A stretch of 64,000 nucleotides of DNA from JAXDBM01 sp963709485 (GTDB lineage Bacteria > Desulfobacterota > Syntrophia > Syntrophales > Fen-1087): the NCBI GenBank assembly GCA_963709485.1, contig CAVPWE010000007.1, positions 372,001-436,000 on the forward strand, in the 5' to 3' direction. Below the pieces are notes generated by a model, which saw only the letters and a program-made list of their open reading frames with translations, ran no database searches and was not told where the DNA came from. Shown piece by piece: positions 1 to 11,333 of this stretch. Position numbers and translations under genes: made by a program. Within the stretch, counting starts at the first letter, position 1. Each line of letters begins with the position of its first letter.

Positions 1-34
1 GAGGTCGGTAGTTCAAATCTACCTAGGCCCACCA
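1..34 (+). tRNA. tRNA-Ile, 3' end only (partial)
   Basis: This is the 3' part of a tRNA: a T-arm with the GTTCAAAT loop, an acceptor strand ending in GGGCCC (reads CTAGGCCC), and an encoded ACCA. The anticodon lies before the window. Its place before tRNA-Ala and 23S, and the match of this arm to bacterial tRNA-Ile(GAT) in rRNA operons, make Ile very likely. The identity is inferred from position and arm sequence. Confidence 0.8.
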
Positions 35-74
35 AAAGAAGGGCGCGACGCTGGCGATCGCAGGGTGGACATTC

Positions 75-150
75 GGGGGTGTAGCTCAGTTGGGAGAGCG
101 CCTGGTTTGCATCCAGGAGGTCATCGGTTCGAACCCGTTCACCTCCACCA
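75..150 (+). tRNA. tRNA-Ala (anticodon TGC)
   Basis: A complete 76-nt cloverleaf. The acceptor strand GGGGGTG pairs with CACCTCC, with one G-T wobble, and is followed by an encoded ACCA. The D-arm contains AGCTCAG. The anticodon stem CCTGG/CCAGG encloses the loop TTTGCAT, giving TGC. The T-arm contains GGTTCGAACCC. It lies in the 16S-23S spacer in the usual Ile-Ala order and is processed from the rRNA transcript. Confidence 0.97.
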
Positions 151-296
151 TTTCCAAAGATGGAGTCTCTGGTTGAAGGGTCATATGAGGGAAGTATGAC
201 CGATCAGCCATGGGCTGCATGCCTGTGAAATGCTCTTTGACAATTGCATATTGTGAACGTTTTAAAAAAGCTGAGCAAAATAGTTTTAATTTTTAT

Positions 297-3327
<3,031 letters not shown>

Positions 3328-3401
3328 TAATTATGGTCTGATAATTAAATTGCATCAGCGGGCGTTCACGATATGCGATTGTTATTATAAAACATAAAGA
3401 T

Positions 3402-3521
<120 letters not shown>

Positions 3522-3526
3522 TTAAT

Positions 3527-3560
3527 AAAAAACCCCTTCACCGTGAAGGGGTTTTTTATT
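3527..3560 (+). terminator. Rho-independent terminator of the rRNA operon
   Basis: AAAAAACCCCTTCA (3527-3540) and TGAAGGGGTTTTTT (3544-3557) form a perfect hairpin with a 3-nt CCG loop. The 3' arm ends in a run of six T. It lies 6 bp after 5S and closes the rrn operon. The A/T flanks mean it may also work on the other strand. Confidence 0.93.
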
Positions 3561-3589
3561 TTGCAACATCAATGGCCTTATGTTATAAA
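3561..3589 (+). promoter_or_regulatory. Probable sigma-70 promoter for yebC
   Basis: TTGCAA (3561-3566), a 17-bp spacer and TATAAA (3584-3589) fit a housekeeping promoter (-35 4/6, -10 5/6). It lies between the rrn terminator and yebC, where a new promoter is needed. This is pattern-based only. Confidence 0.55.
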
Positions 3590-3629
3590 ATCTACGGAAT
3601 GCACATAAACGATCCGGAGAGCAGTCTTT

Positions 3630-4382
3630 ATGTCTGGTCATTCAAAATGGAGTACCATCAAGAGAAAAAAAGGCGCCATTGATGCCAAAAGAGGTAAAAT
3701 CTTTACGAAAATAATAAAGGAAATTTCACTGGCGGCCAGACTGGGCGGCGGCGATGCCGAGGCAAATGCCCGGTTGCGGCAGGCCATCATGGCGGCTAAA
3801 GATGAAAATATGCCCAAGGACAATATCGAGCGGGCCATCAAGAAAGGAACGGGGGCAGGTACGGACGCCGTCAATTACGAAGAAGTGACCTACGAAGGAT
3901 ACGGTCCCGGCGGAGTGGCAATATTGGTGGAAGTGATGACCGACAATAAAAATAGAACCGTAGCTGAAATCAGGCACATCCTTTCCAAGCATGGGGGGAA
4001 TCTGGGAGAAAATGGCTGCGTTGCCTGGATTTTCGAAAAAAAGGGGAGCATTCTCCTGGACAAGAAGTCCGTTGACGAGGATGAACTCATGGAGCTGGCG
4101 CTCGAGTCCGGTGCGCAGGATGTGAAGGAGGAAGAAAATGAATTCCTGGTTCTCACCGATCCGGCCTCGTTCGAGGGGGTTAAAAAGGCCATCGACCAGC
4201 GAAAACTCAAGTACATCGAGGCCCGGATCAGCATGATTCCACAGACAACGGTCAACCTGGAAACGGGAAAAGCGGAACAGATGCTTAAGTTGATGGAGAA
4301 GCTGGAAGATAACGACGACGTGCAGAATGTTTACGCCAACTTTGACATTGCCGATGACATCATGGAAAGAATTAGCGCATAA
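3630..4382 (+). CDS. yebC: YebC/PmpR-family (TACO1) translation/transcription factor
   Basis: 250 aa, the normal family length. The N-terminus MSGHSKWSTIKRKKGAIDAK is the family hallmark. It continues with GKIFTKIIKEI and NMPKDNIERAIKKG, then the GYGPGGVAILVE and NKNRTVAEIRH blocks of the central domain. Members act as ribosome-linked factors that relieve stalling, and some as DNA-binding regulators; which role applies here cannot be told from sequence. The ATG at 3630 has GGAG 11-14 bases upstream. It is followed by a terminator-like hairpin and then ruvC, the usual yebC-ruvCAB order. Confidence 0.97.
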   Translation: MSGHSKWSTIKRKKGAIDAKRGKIFTKIIKEISLAARLGGGDAEANARLRQAIMAAKDENMPKDNIERAIKKGTGAGTDAVNYEEVTYEGYGPGGVAILVEVMTDNKNRTVAEIRHILSKHGGNLGENGCVAWIFEKKGSILLDKKSVDEDELMELALESGAQDVKEEENEFLVLTDPASFEGVKKAIDQRKLKYIEARISMIPQTTVNLETGKAEQMLKLMEKLEDNDDVQNVYANFDIADDIMERISA

Positions 4383-4400
4383 TCTGCGGCATCGCGGGTG

Positions 4401-4430
4401 ATCCGGATCGGCGGTCCGGATTTCTTTTTT
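4401..4430 (+). terminator. Terminator-like hairpin between yebC and ruvC
   Basis: ATCCGGA (4401-4407) and TCCGGAT (4415-4421) form a 7-bp perfect stem with a 7-nt loop. A T-rich tail (TTCTTTTTT) runs to 4430, and ruvC starts 14 bp further on. It could end yebC transcripts or partly attenuate readthrough into ruvCAB. Stem strength is moderate. Confidence 0.55.
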
Positions 4431-4443
4431 CAAGAGTTCCACA

Positions 4444-4923
4444 TTGAGAGTACTGGGAGTAGATCCGGGCCTTTTCAGAACAGGCTATGCAATCATTGAT
4501 CAGCATCGCCACGGGTTGCAGTATGTGTTGTACGGTGAGATCGGGCCGGACAGGGGAACAATCCTGTCGCACAGCTTGATGACGATTTATGATCGATTGT
4601 TCGACCTGATCCGGGAAACAGGTCCGGATTGCATGGCTGTTGAAAGCGTTTTTTTCGGGAAAAACGTGAAGAGCCTGATCAAGCAAGCCCATGTTCGCGG
4701 CATCGTACTGCTGGCAGGCGCCCGCAGCGGAATTCCGGTTTTTGAATATTCTCCGCTGGAAATTAAAAAGGCCGTTGTGGGCTTCGGGCGAGCGGAAAAG
4801 AGACAGGTTCAGCAGATGGTCAAATCCATCCTGAAACTTACGGATCTGCCGCCGTCCGATGCCGCCGACGCGATGGCCGCCGCGATCTGCCATGCCAATG
4901 CCTTGAAGGTATCGTCTGTCTGA
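4444..4923 (+). CDS. ruvC: Crossover junction endodeoxyribonuclease RuvC
   Basis: 159 aa. A RNase H-fold resolvase that cuts Holliday junctions symmetrically together with RuvAB. The four acidic catalytic residues are present: D7 (GVDPG), E67 (AVESVF), D139 and D142 (SDAADAMAAA). The start is a TTG at 4444, chosen because it places D7 exactly as in the family (MRVLGVDPG). The stop codon lies one base before the ruvA ATG, so the genes are probably translationally coupled. Confidence 0.95.
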   Translation: MRVLGVDPGLFRTGYAIIDQHRHGLQYVLYGEIGPDRGTILSHSLMTIYDRLFDLIRETGPDCMAVESVFFGKNVKSLIKQAHVRGIVLLAGARSGIPVFEYSPLEIKKAVVGFGRAEKRQVQQMVKSILKLTDLPPSDAADAMAAAICHANALKVSSV

Positions 4924-4924
4924 A

Positions 4925-5533
4925 ATGATCGCACGAATCAAGGGCACGCTTATCCATAAATCCATCGGTCACGTGGTTGTTGATGCCCAGGGGATCGGCT
5001 ACCGCATTTTCATCCCCCTTTCCACTTTCTATGAGCTTCCGGACACGGGCCAAACGGTGGCGCTGAACATCCACACCCATGTCAAGGAGGACGCCATTCA
5101 TCTTTTCGGCTTTCACAAGCCGGAAGACCAGGATATCTTTCAGATGCTGATTTCGGTTGCCGGCATCGGGCCAAAGTTGGCGCTGAACATCCTTTCAGGC
5201 ATTCCGGCCGGGGATTTTCTCAGGGCCGTCACACAGGGAAACCTGGGCCGGTTGATTTCGATCCCGGGAGTCGGCAAGAAGACAGCCGAACGGATGCTTG
5301 TGGAATTGAAGGACCGGATCCTGAAGGTGGAACTGAGGGAGGCAAGGGCCGATCAACAACCGGAAACGGCCGATGATGAAGCGATAAAGGAAGATGCGCT
5401 CTCGGCCCTGATCAACCTGGGATATAAAAGCACCGTGGCCAGAAATGTCATCGACCGGATCATCGCCGTATCGTCCGCAAAGTTGAGCCTGGATGTCCTG
5501 TTGAAAGAGGCATTGAAAACGCTCTCGGCATGA
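4925..5533 (+). CDS. ruvA: Holliday junction branch migration protein RuvA
   Basis: 202 aa, full length. RuvA tetramers bind the four-way junction and load the RuvB motor. The N-terminal OB fold (MIARIKGTLI) is followed by two helix-hairpin-helix motifs (VAGIGPKLALNIL and IPGVGKKTAERML) that contact DNA. An acidic linker and the C-terminal domain III (ALSALINLGY) that binds RuvB come last. It is sandwiched between ruvC and ruvB in the classic order. Confidence 0.97.
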   Translation: MIARIKGTLIHKSIGHVVVDAQGIGYRIFIPLSTFYELPDTGQTVALNIHTHVKEDAIHLFGFHKPEDQDIFQMLISVAGIGPKLALNILSGIPAGDFLRAVTQGNLGRLISIPGVGKKTAERMLVELKDRILKVELREARADQQPETADDEAIKEDALSALINLGYKSTVARNVIDRIIAVSSAKLSLDVLLKEALKTLSA

Positions 5534-5555
5534 CCGGCGCGAAAAAGAAATCCAC

Positions 5556-6590
5556 ATGACAGACAAAGTCGTAAAAAATCCATTGACCAGTCCGTCCGTT
5601 CTTGAAGCGGAAGATGGTTTTGAGCTTTCCCTCCGTCCGAGGAATCTCGGTGAGTACATTGGACAGGAAAAGATAAAAAACAATCTCTCCGTGTTTATCG
5701 AGGCGGCGAAAGGCCGGCGGGAGGCCCTGGATCATGTCCTTCTCTACGGTCCTCCCGGTCTGGGAAAAACGACGCTTGCCTACATCATGGCGAGAGAAAT
5801 GAGTGTCGACATCAAAGTGACCTCCGGACCCGTCATTGAACGACCGGGAGACCTGGCGGCCATCCTGACCAACCTGCACGACCAGGACATTCTCTTTATT
5901 GACGAAATTCATCGGCTGTCCCATGTCGTTGAGGAGATACTCTATCCCGCCATGGAAGACTTCCATATCGATATCCTGATCGGTCAGGGACCGTCGGCGC
6001 GGTCGATGAAACTGGAGATTCCGAAATTCACACTCATCGGCGCCACGACGAGGGCCGGCCTGCTGACTTCTCCCCTGCGGGACCGGTTTGGCATGAGCTT
6101 TCGTTTCGGCTTTTACAGTCCCGATGAACTGTCGATTATTCTCAAAAGATCAGCAAAAATCTTGGCTGTGGCACTGGATGAGGAGGGCGCCCGGGAAATG
6201 GCCCACCGATCCCGCGGGACTCCCCGCATCGCCAACCGTCTGCTGAGGCGCGTCCGGGATTTCTCTCAGGTCAGGGCGGACGGCAGGATCGACAGGGAGG
6301 TGACGGTTGCGGCGCTCGATCTGCTGGAAGTGGATCACCGGGGGTTTGACCACATGGACCGGATGATTCTGTCGACATTGATTGACAAGTTTGGCGGCGG
6401 TCCGGTCGGCATCGACAATATGTCCGCTGCCATCGGTGAGGAAAGGACGACCATCGAGGATGTCTACGAACCTTTTCTCATCCAGGAAGGATATATTCAG
6501 CGAACTTCGCGGGGACGGATGGCAACAAAACTTGCCTACGAGCATTTCGGGAAATGCTGGCCGGATGAGGGTCAAAAGGAACTTTTCTAA
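5556..6590 (+). CDS. ruvB: Holliday junction helicase RuvB
   Basis: 344 aa AAA+ ATPase that drives branch migration as a hexamer on RuvA-bound junctions. Walker A GPPGLGKT is at residues 65-72, Walker B FIDEIH around 114-119, and sensor I plus the arginine-finger region (GATTRAG, SPLRDRFG) around 161-179. The C-terminal winged helix (GYIQRTSRGR) binds DNA. It begins 22 bp after ruvA, and queH begins one base after its stop. Confidence 0.97.
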   Translation: MTDKVVKNPLTSPSVLEAEDGFELSLRPRNLGEYIGQEKIKNNLSVFIEAAKGRREALDHVLLYGPPGLGKTTLAYIMAREMSVDIKVTSGPVIERPGDLAAILTNLHDQDILFIDEIHRLSHVVEEILYPAMEDFHIDILIGQGPSARSMKLEIPKFTLIGATTRAGLLTSPLRDRFGMSFRFGFYSPDELSIILKRSAKILAVALDEEGAREMAHRSRGTPRIANRLLRRVRDFSQVRADGRIDREVTVAALDLLEVDHRGFDHMDRMILSTLIDKFGGGPVGIDNMSAAIGEERTTIEDVYEPFLIQEGYIQRTSRGRMATKLAYEHFGKCWPDEGQKELF

Positions 6591-6591
6591 A

Positions 6592-7134
6592 ATGAAGCTG
6601 CTTCTGCATATGTGCTGCGCTCCCTGTACCATTTATCCGCTGCAAGAGCTGCGACAGGGTGGACATGATATCAGCGGTTTTTTTTTCAACCCCAATATAC
6701 AGCCCTATCTGGAATATGCAAGGCGTCTTGAAACCCTGAAGAAATATGCGGACCGGCAGGATCTCACAGTCATCTGGCCGGAAGGTTATGCAATAGAGGC
6801 TTTTTTGCGAAGCGTTGCTTTCCGGGAAGCGGATCGGTGCCTGCACTGTTATCACCTCAGGCTGAGCTTAACGGCCATGACGGCGAAGAAAAGCGCGTTC
6901 GACGGATTTTCGACGACGCTTCTCTACAGCAAGTTTCAGAAACACGAGATCATCAGGGAAATCGGAGAATCGCTATCAAAGGAATTCGGGTTGCCTTTTT
7001 ATTATCAGGACTTTCGGGCAGGCTGGACGGAAGGAGTTCGAATTTCGAAAGAACTGGGGATGTACCGGCAGCCCTACTGTGGTTGCATATACAGTGAAAA
7101 AGAACGGTATTACGATGGTCGCAGGCACATATGA
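6592..7134 (+). CDS. queH: Epoxyqueuosine reductase QueH
   Basis: 180 aa. QueH (DUF208) reduces epoxyqueuosine to queuosine in tRNA and replaces the cobalamin-dependent QueG in many bacteria. Family motifs are visible: an N-terminal LLHMCCAPC with adjacent cysteines, and a C-terminal YCGCIYS cysteine pair for metal and Fe-S binding; the FNPNIQP and CLHCYHLRL blocks also fit. The reading frame is open further upstream into ruvB, but the ATG at 6592, one base after the ruvB stop, gives the family N-terminus and is the real start. It is probably co-transcribed with ruvCAB. Confidence 0.93.
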   Translation: MKLLLHMCCAPCTIYPLQELRQGGHDISGFFFNPNIQPYLEYARRLETLKKYADRQDLTVIWPEGYAIEAFLRSVAFREADRCLHCYHLRLSLTAMTAKKSAFDGFSTTLLYSKFQKHEIIREIGESLSKEFGLPFYYQDFRAGWTEGVRISKELGMYRQPYCGCIYSEKERYYDGRRHI

Positions 7135-7336
7135 AAGGGTGGTGTGTCGATTCTGACACAGATCGCTCTTTATCCACTTTTTTATTTATCGAGCGGCGTA
7201 TAACATTATTACTAAAAAATCCGTGTTTCCGATTGTTTGAGTGAATACAAATGTTTTCCCGCTGTTGACGTGATTGATGGTACTTATTTTGCATCTAAAT
7301 AAAAGCAAATTATTCCACGGGAACTGAGCTGATTCT

Positions 7337-8275
7337 ATGTATTTGCAGAGAACCGTCAAACAGGACATCGAATGCAGCAGCATCGGCCTTCATTCAGGCC
7401 GGAAGGTCAGTATGAAGATAAGGCCTGCCGATGTCGATGAGGGGATCACTTTTGTTCGCACCGACCTGCCTCGGCATCAAGGCATCAAGGCGGATATCGC
7501 GAGTGTTTGCGATACGACACTGGCCACCACCATCGGCTGCAATGGATCGGCTGTATCAACGGTGGAACACCTGATGTCCGCGCTCAGCGGTATGGGAGTT
7601 GACAATGCCGTTGTCGAAGTGAATGCACCGGAAGTTCCCATCATGGATGGCAGCGCATTGCCTTTTGTCAATTTGCTCAAGTCGGTTGGAACCCGCCCTC
7701 AGGGAAAATGCAAGAAATTAGTGGTGATCAAGAAGGCGATTTCCGTCGAAGATGACGCCGGAACAGCGATGTTGCTCCCGTCATCAGAATTTAAAATCAC
7801 TTATAAAATTGATTTCAAGCATCCTGTTATCGGACAGCAGTCCTATCACCTGACATTTTCGGATGTGAATTACGAAAAAGAAATCTGTGCGGCGCGAACC
7901 TTCGGGTTCCTGAAGGATGTCGAGTATCTCCAGGCAAAGGGGCTGGCACTGGGCGGTTCTCTTAAAAACGCCATTGTCCTGAACGATCAGAAGATCATCA
8001 ATAAAGAAGGCTTGAGATGTCCCGAGGAATTTGTAAAACACAAGATTCTCGATGCCATCGGCGATCTCTCTTTGCTCGGTATGCCGATTATCGGCCATTT
8101 TATTGCCTATAAATCCGGTCACAAACTGAACAATCGCCTTTTGCGGGAAATCCTGGCACATGAAGATTGTTGGTCCATTGTCCATCATTTTCCGAAAGAA
8201 ACCCCTGTGAGATCTCCGCTTCCGCTTCCGCTGAATGTGCCCGCCTTTCGTGTCCTTGACGCGATCAACGCGTGA
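7337..8275 (+). CDS. lpxC: UDP-3-O-acyl-N-acetylglucosamine deacetylase LpxC
   Basis: 312 aa. Catalyses the first committed step of lipid A synthesis, which marks a Gram-negative outer membrane. Zinc ligands and catalytic residues are present: E77-H78 in STVEHLMSAL, H235 and D239 in HKILDAIGDL, and the general acid H262 (SGHKLNNRLL). The hydrophobic-passage region lies between. It stands alone, with 202 bp of AT-rich DNA upstream where I could not fix a promoter with confidence, and 247 bp downstream. Confidence 0.97.
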   Translation: MYLQRTVKQDIECSSIGLHSGRKVSMKIRPADVDEGITFVRTDLPRHQGIKADIASVCDTTLATTIGCNGSAVSTVEHLMSALSGMGVDNAVVEVNAPEVPIMDGSALPFVNLLKSVGTRPQGKCKKLVVIKKAISVEDDAGTAMLLPSSEFKITYKIDFKHPVIGQQSYHLTFSDVNYEKEICAARTFGFLKDVEYLQAKGLALGGSLKNAIVLNDQKIINKEGLRCPEEFVKHKILDAIGDLSLLGMPIIGHFIAYKSGHKLNNRLLREILAHEDCWSIVHHFPKETPVRSPLPLPLNVPAFRVLDAINA

Positions 8276-8427
8276 GGCAACCTTTTTAACCCAATCCCTT
8301 AATTGCATTGCATCTTGTCTTTCCTCGCAGCGCTTCATTTTACGGATCCGGTGATGCGAATCGCATGACCGTCCCCCTTTTCATCGATTTGTACCCCCCC
8401 TTGATCCATTATGCCAATAAATAGGAC

Positions 8428-8456
8428 TTGCATTTTAAGCACTGGTTTTCTACTAT
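8428..8456 (+). promoter_or_regulatory. Possible sigma-70 promoter for the DUF4390-ntrYX operon
   Basis: TTGCAT (8428-8433), a 17-bp spacer and TACTAT (8451-8456), about 67 bp before the DUF4390 start, in the only non-coding gap before this operon. Each hexamer matches consensus at 4 of 6 positions, so this is a modest prediction. Confidence 0.4.
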
Positions 8457-8522
8457 ACGCGCAAACTTTCAAATCATGAAAAAATCTGCGTTTTTTATCT
8501 ATCGAGGCAAAGCAAGACAGGC

Positions 8523-9089
8523 ATGAAAAAGCGCCATTTTTTCTGCATCGCGACTCTCCTTTTGGTTGTGTGTCTGTCTCCCACCTTGCAGGCGCACGGC
8601 GACGAGGCCAGAATCAGCGATGTTTTAATTACGCAAAATATCGAACATATTCAACTGTATGCCAAAGTGACGAATGCTTTTACAAAGGAAATGAACGCAG
8701 CGATTCTGGCCGGTATTCCCACCACCTTCACATTTTTAATGGAGTTGTATCAGGAACGGACGCTTTGGCCTGACCGGAAAGTTGCCAAGGTTGAGATCAA
8801 ACACACGATCAAATATGACAACATAAAAAAAACATTTTATGTCTGGACTGCGGGTAATCAGGAACCGGAAGGATTTCATGATTTTGAGACGGCAAAACGG
8901 GTGATGACAGAGTTAAACGGTGTCGTCGTCGCTTCCGTCAAGAAATTGTGGAAGAACACACCGACCTATCTCATGATCAAGGCGAAACTGGATAAAGTGC
9001 ACCTGCCTCTGGGAATGGATTATGTTTTCATCTTTGTTTCTCTCTGGGATTTTGAGACCGACTGGTACAAACAGAGGTTTCTTTTCTGA
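8523..9089 (+). CDS. Exported DUF4390-family protein
   Basis: 188 aa with a clear signal peptide (MKKRHFFCIATLLLVVCLSP, cleavage near LQAHG), so it is likely periplasmic. The body fits DUF4390, whose members sit just upstream of ntrY in many Desulfobacterota and beta-proteobacteria; no biochemical role is established that I know of. It lies 27 bp upstream of ntrY in the same direction, so a link to NtrY sensing in the periplasm is a fair inference. Aromatic residues are common in the last 40 positions (VFIFVSLWDFETDWYKQ). Confidence 0.85.
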   Translation: MKKRHFFCIATLLLVVCLSPTLQAHGDEARISDVLITQNIEHIQLYAKVTNAFTKEMNAAILAGIPTTFTFLMELYQERTLWPDRKVAKVEIKHTIKYDNIKKTFYVWTAGNQEPEGFHDFETAKRVMTELNGVVVASVKKLWKNTPTYLMIKAKLDKVHLPLGMDYVFIFVSLWDFETDWYKQRFLF

Positions 9090-9116
9090 TCCTGTCAGGC
9101 GAATGGACCTTGGGGT

Positions 9117-11309
9117 ATGGATACAGCAGAATCAAGACGACGAAAAAGAGAGCGCATTATCATCGTTATTACCGTTTTCGTCGTTCTGATCCTGTCTTTT
9201 CTGGAATATCTGCTATTCCGGACAGAGATAATCCTTCCGGCCTCAAACAATATTCTAATCTATGGATTGATCAATATTAACGTTATCCTGATCATCCTAT
9301 TAATTTTTCTGATCATCAGGAATGTCGTGAAGCTCGTCTTTGAGCGCAGGCACGGCATCATTGGCTCCAAACTTCGGACGAAGCTGGTAGCGGCCTTTGT
9401 CAGCTTGTCACTGATTCCAACCGTTCTTCTTTTCCTCGTATCTATCAATTTTCTCTCCTACAGTATTGATAACTGGTTCAGCATGCGAATCGGAGATGCG
9501 CTGAACCAGACGGTTGAAGTTGCGCAAATGTATTACCAGAAAACCACGGAACAGGCCAAATATTATGCCCGGCAGATCAGCGAGGACATCTCACGCAATC
9601 GCCTCTATCAAAGCGAAAGGGAGGCTTATCTCAGCGCGTTGATGGAGCAGAGGCAGAAAAGCTTCCGATTCAGCCTGCTGGAGGTATACTTCGATAATGC
9701 CAGGAAAAAACAGATTGTCATCGACAAGGACAATCCGGAACTCAAGCCTGTGCCCCTGTCTGCCAAGGATCTGGAAGATGTATTTCTCGGTAAGGATATT
9801 TCCATGGTCAATCCATCCGGGGCCGGTGATTTGGTGAGCGGCGCAGTACCCATATATGCTTATGCCGCACCAAGGGATGTCATTGGCGTGGCCCTGGTCG
9901 GCATCTATATTCCCAAGACCCTGACGGATAAAGTCGCTGTCATTTCTAAAACGTCGGAACAATACAAGCAGTTGGTCCTTTTAAAGGACCCGCTGAAATT
10001 CACATACATTATTACGTTATTCCTGGTTATGCTTCTGATCATTTTTGCCGCGACCTGGTTTGGCCTCTTCCTCGCCAAGGGGATAACGGTGCCCATTCAG
10101 GATCTGGCGGAGGCGACCCGGAAAATTGCCCAGGGAGACCTGGATTACCAGATCAATATTGTTGCCGGCGATGAGATCGGTATTTTAGTCAATTCTTTCA
10201 ACCGGATGACAAAAGATTTGAAGAAGAGCAACCAGAGGCTGGAACAGGTCAACCTGGATATTGAAAGCCGTCGGAAATACATGGAAACCGTTCTTCGAAA
10301 TGTATCCGCCGGCGTTGTTTCTGTCGACCGGGAGGGAATCATTACGACCATCAACCGGGCGGCTGAAAAAATGCTGGATATCAAGACACAGAATATTCTG
10401 AATAAGCGGTATGAGGAGGTTTTGGATCCGGAGCATTTCGCCCTCGCAGCCGAACTTTTTCACGAACTCCGCGAGAGCCAGGAGGGGTCCATAGAAAAAC
10501 AGCTTGAACTCACGATCAAAGACAGGGCGTTGACTTTTCTGATGACAACAACCCTGCTCAGGGATGACGAAGGCCACGATATGGGCATGGTCGTCGTCTT
10601 TGAAGATGTGACCCAGTTGCAGCGGGCTGAGAGGGCAGCGGCCTGGCGTGAGGTGGCCCGGCGCATGGCCCATGAGATAAAAAATCCCCTGACGCCGGTT
10701 CAATTATCAGCCCAGAGACTGCAGAAGAAGTTTGGTGACAGGGTGGGTGAAGACCGCGACGTGTTTAATGAATGCACGAAAACCATCATTAACCAGGTTG
10801 ACGTTCTGAAAAATCTGGTGGATGCTTTTTCCCGCTATGCAAGGATGCCTGTGACCAAGCCGGCGATGAATGACCTGAACGATGTGATCAATGATTCGGT
10901 GATCCTCTTTCAGGAAGCCCACAAGGAGATTGCCATTGATTTTCAACGGGGTGTTGACATCCCCAAGTTGAATCTGGATCCGGAACAGATGAAGCGGGTC
11001 ATGATCAATCTGCTGGACAATGCGGTTGCCGCCGTCGACAGGCAGGGGGGCCGCATTGAAATCAGGACATCCTATGATGGTGTCCGTCATCGGGCGGCAG
11101 TTGAAGTGGCCGACAACGGCTGCGGCATTCCTCCCGCCTACAAAGGAAGGATGGGAGAACCCTATTTTTCAACCAAAAGGTCCGGTTCCGGCCTCGGTCT
11201 TGCGATTGTAAAATCCATCATTACCGATCATCAAGGCCATTTGCATGTCCGGGACAACAGTCCCAAAGGGACCATTGTTGCTTTTGAGTTGCCTGTACCG
11301 GAAGCCTGA
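9117..11309 (+). CDS. ntrY: NtrY-type membrane sensor histidine kinase
   Basis: 730 aa. Membrane segments occur at about residues 13-31, 43-67 and 88-111, then an extracytoplasmic sensor region to about 290 and another membrane segment near 294-320. A HAMP domain (PIQDLAEATRKIAQGDLDY), a PAS domain (about 390-490) and the kinase core follow. The phospho-acceptor is H519 in MAHEIKNPLTP. ATP-binding boxes N (NLLDNAV), G1 (DNGCGIP) and G2 (GSGLGLAI) are intact. It should phosphorylate the NtrX-like regulator encoded 24 bp downstream. The stimulus is unknown; the family is linked to nitrogen and redox control. Confidence 0.93.
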   Translation: MDTAESRRRKRERIIIVITVFVVLILSFLEYLLFRTEIILPASNNILIYGLININVILIILLIFLIIRNVVKLVFERRHGIIGSKLRTKLVAAFVSLSLIPTVLLFLVSINFLSYSIDNWFSMRIGDALNQTVEVAQMYYQKTTEQAKYYARQISEDISRNRLYQSEREAYLSALMEQRQKSFRFSLLEVYFDNARKKQIVIDKDNPELKPVPLSAKDLEDVFLGKDISMVNPSGAGDLVSGAVPIYAYAAPRDVIGVALVGIYIPKTLTDKVAVISKTSEQYKQLVLLKDPLKFTYIITLFLVMLLIIFAATWFGLFLAKGITVPIQDLAEATRKIAQGDLDYQINIVAGDEIGILVNSFNRMTKDLKKSNQRLEQVNLDIESRRKYMETVLRNVSAGVVSVDREGIITTINRAAEKMLDIKTQNILNKRYEEVLDPEHFALAAELFHELRESQEGSIEKQLELTIKDRALTFLMTTTLLRDDEGHDMGMVVVFEDVTQLQRAERAAAWREVARRMAHEIKNPLTPVQLSAQRLQKKFGDRVGEDRDVFNECTKTIINQVDVLKNLVDAFSRYARMPVTKPAMNDLNDVINDSVILFQEAHKEIAIDFQRGVDIPKLNLDPEQMKRVMINLLDNAVAAVDRQGGRIEIRTSYDGVRHRAAVEVADNGCGIPPAYKGRMGEPYFSTKRSGSGLGLAIVKSIITDHQGHLHVRDNSPKGTIVAFELPVPEA

Positions 11310-11333
11310 CGTCTTAATGGATAATGGGATGTT

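Noticed and set aside
7265..7290. Possible lpxC promoter: TTGACG with downstream TATTTT
   Set aside because: The spacer is only 14 bp and no better -10 lies at 16-18 bp, so it was not listed.
8353..8366. Small inverted repeat ATGCG-AAT-CGCAT after lpxC
   Set aside because: Only five paired bases and no T run; too weak for a terminator or an operator call.
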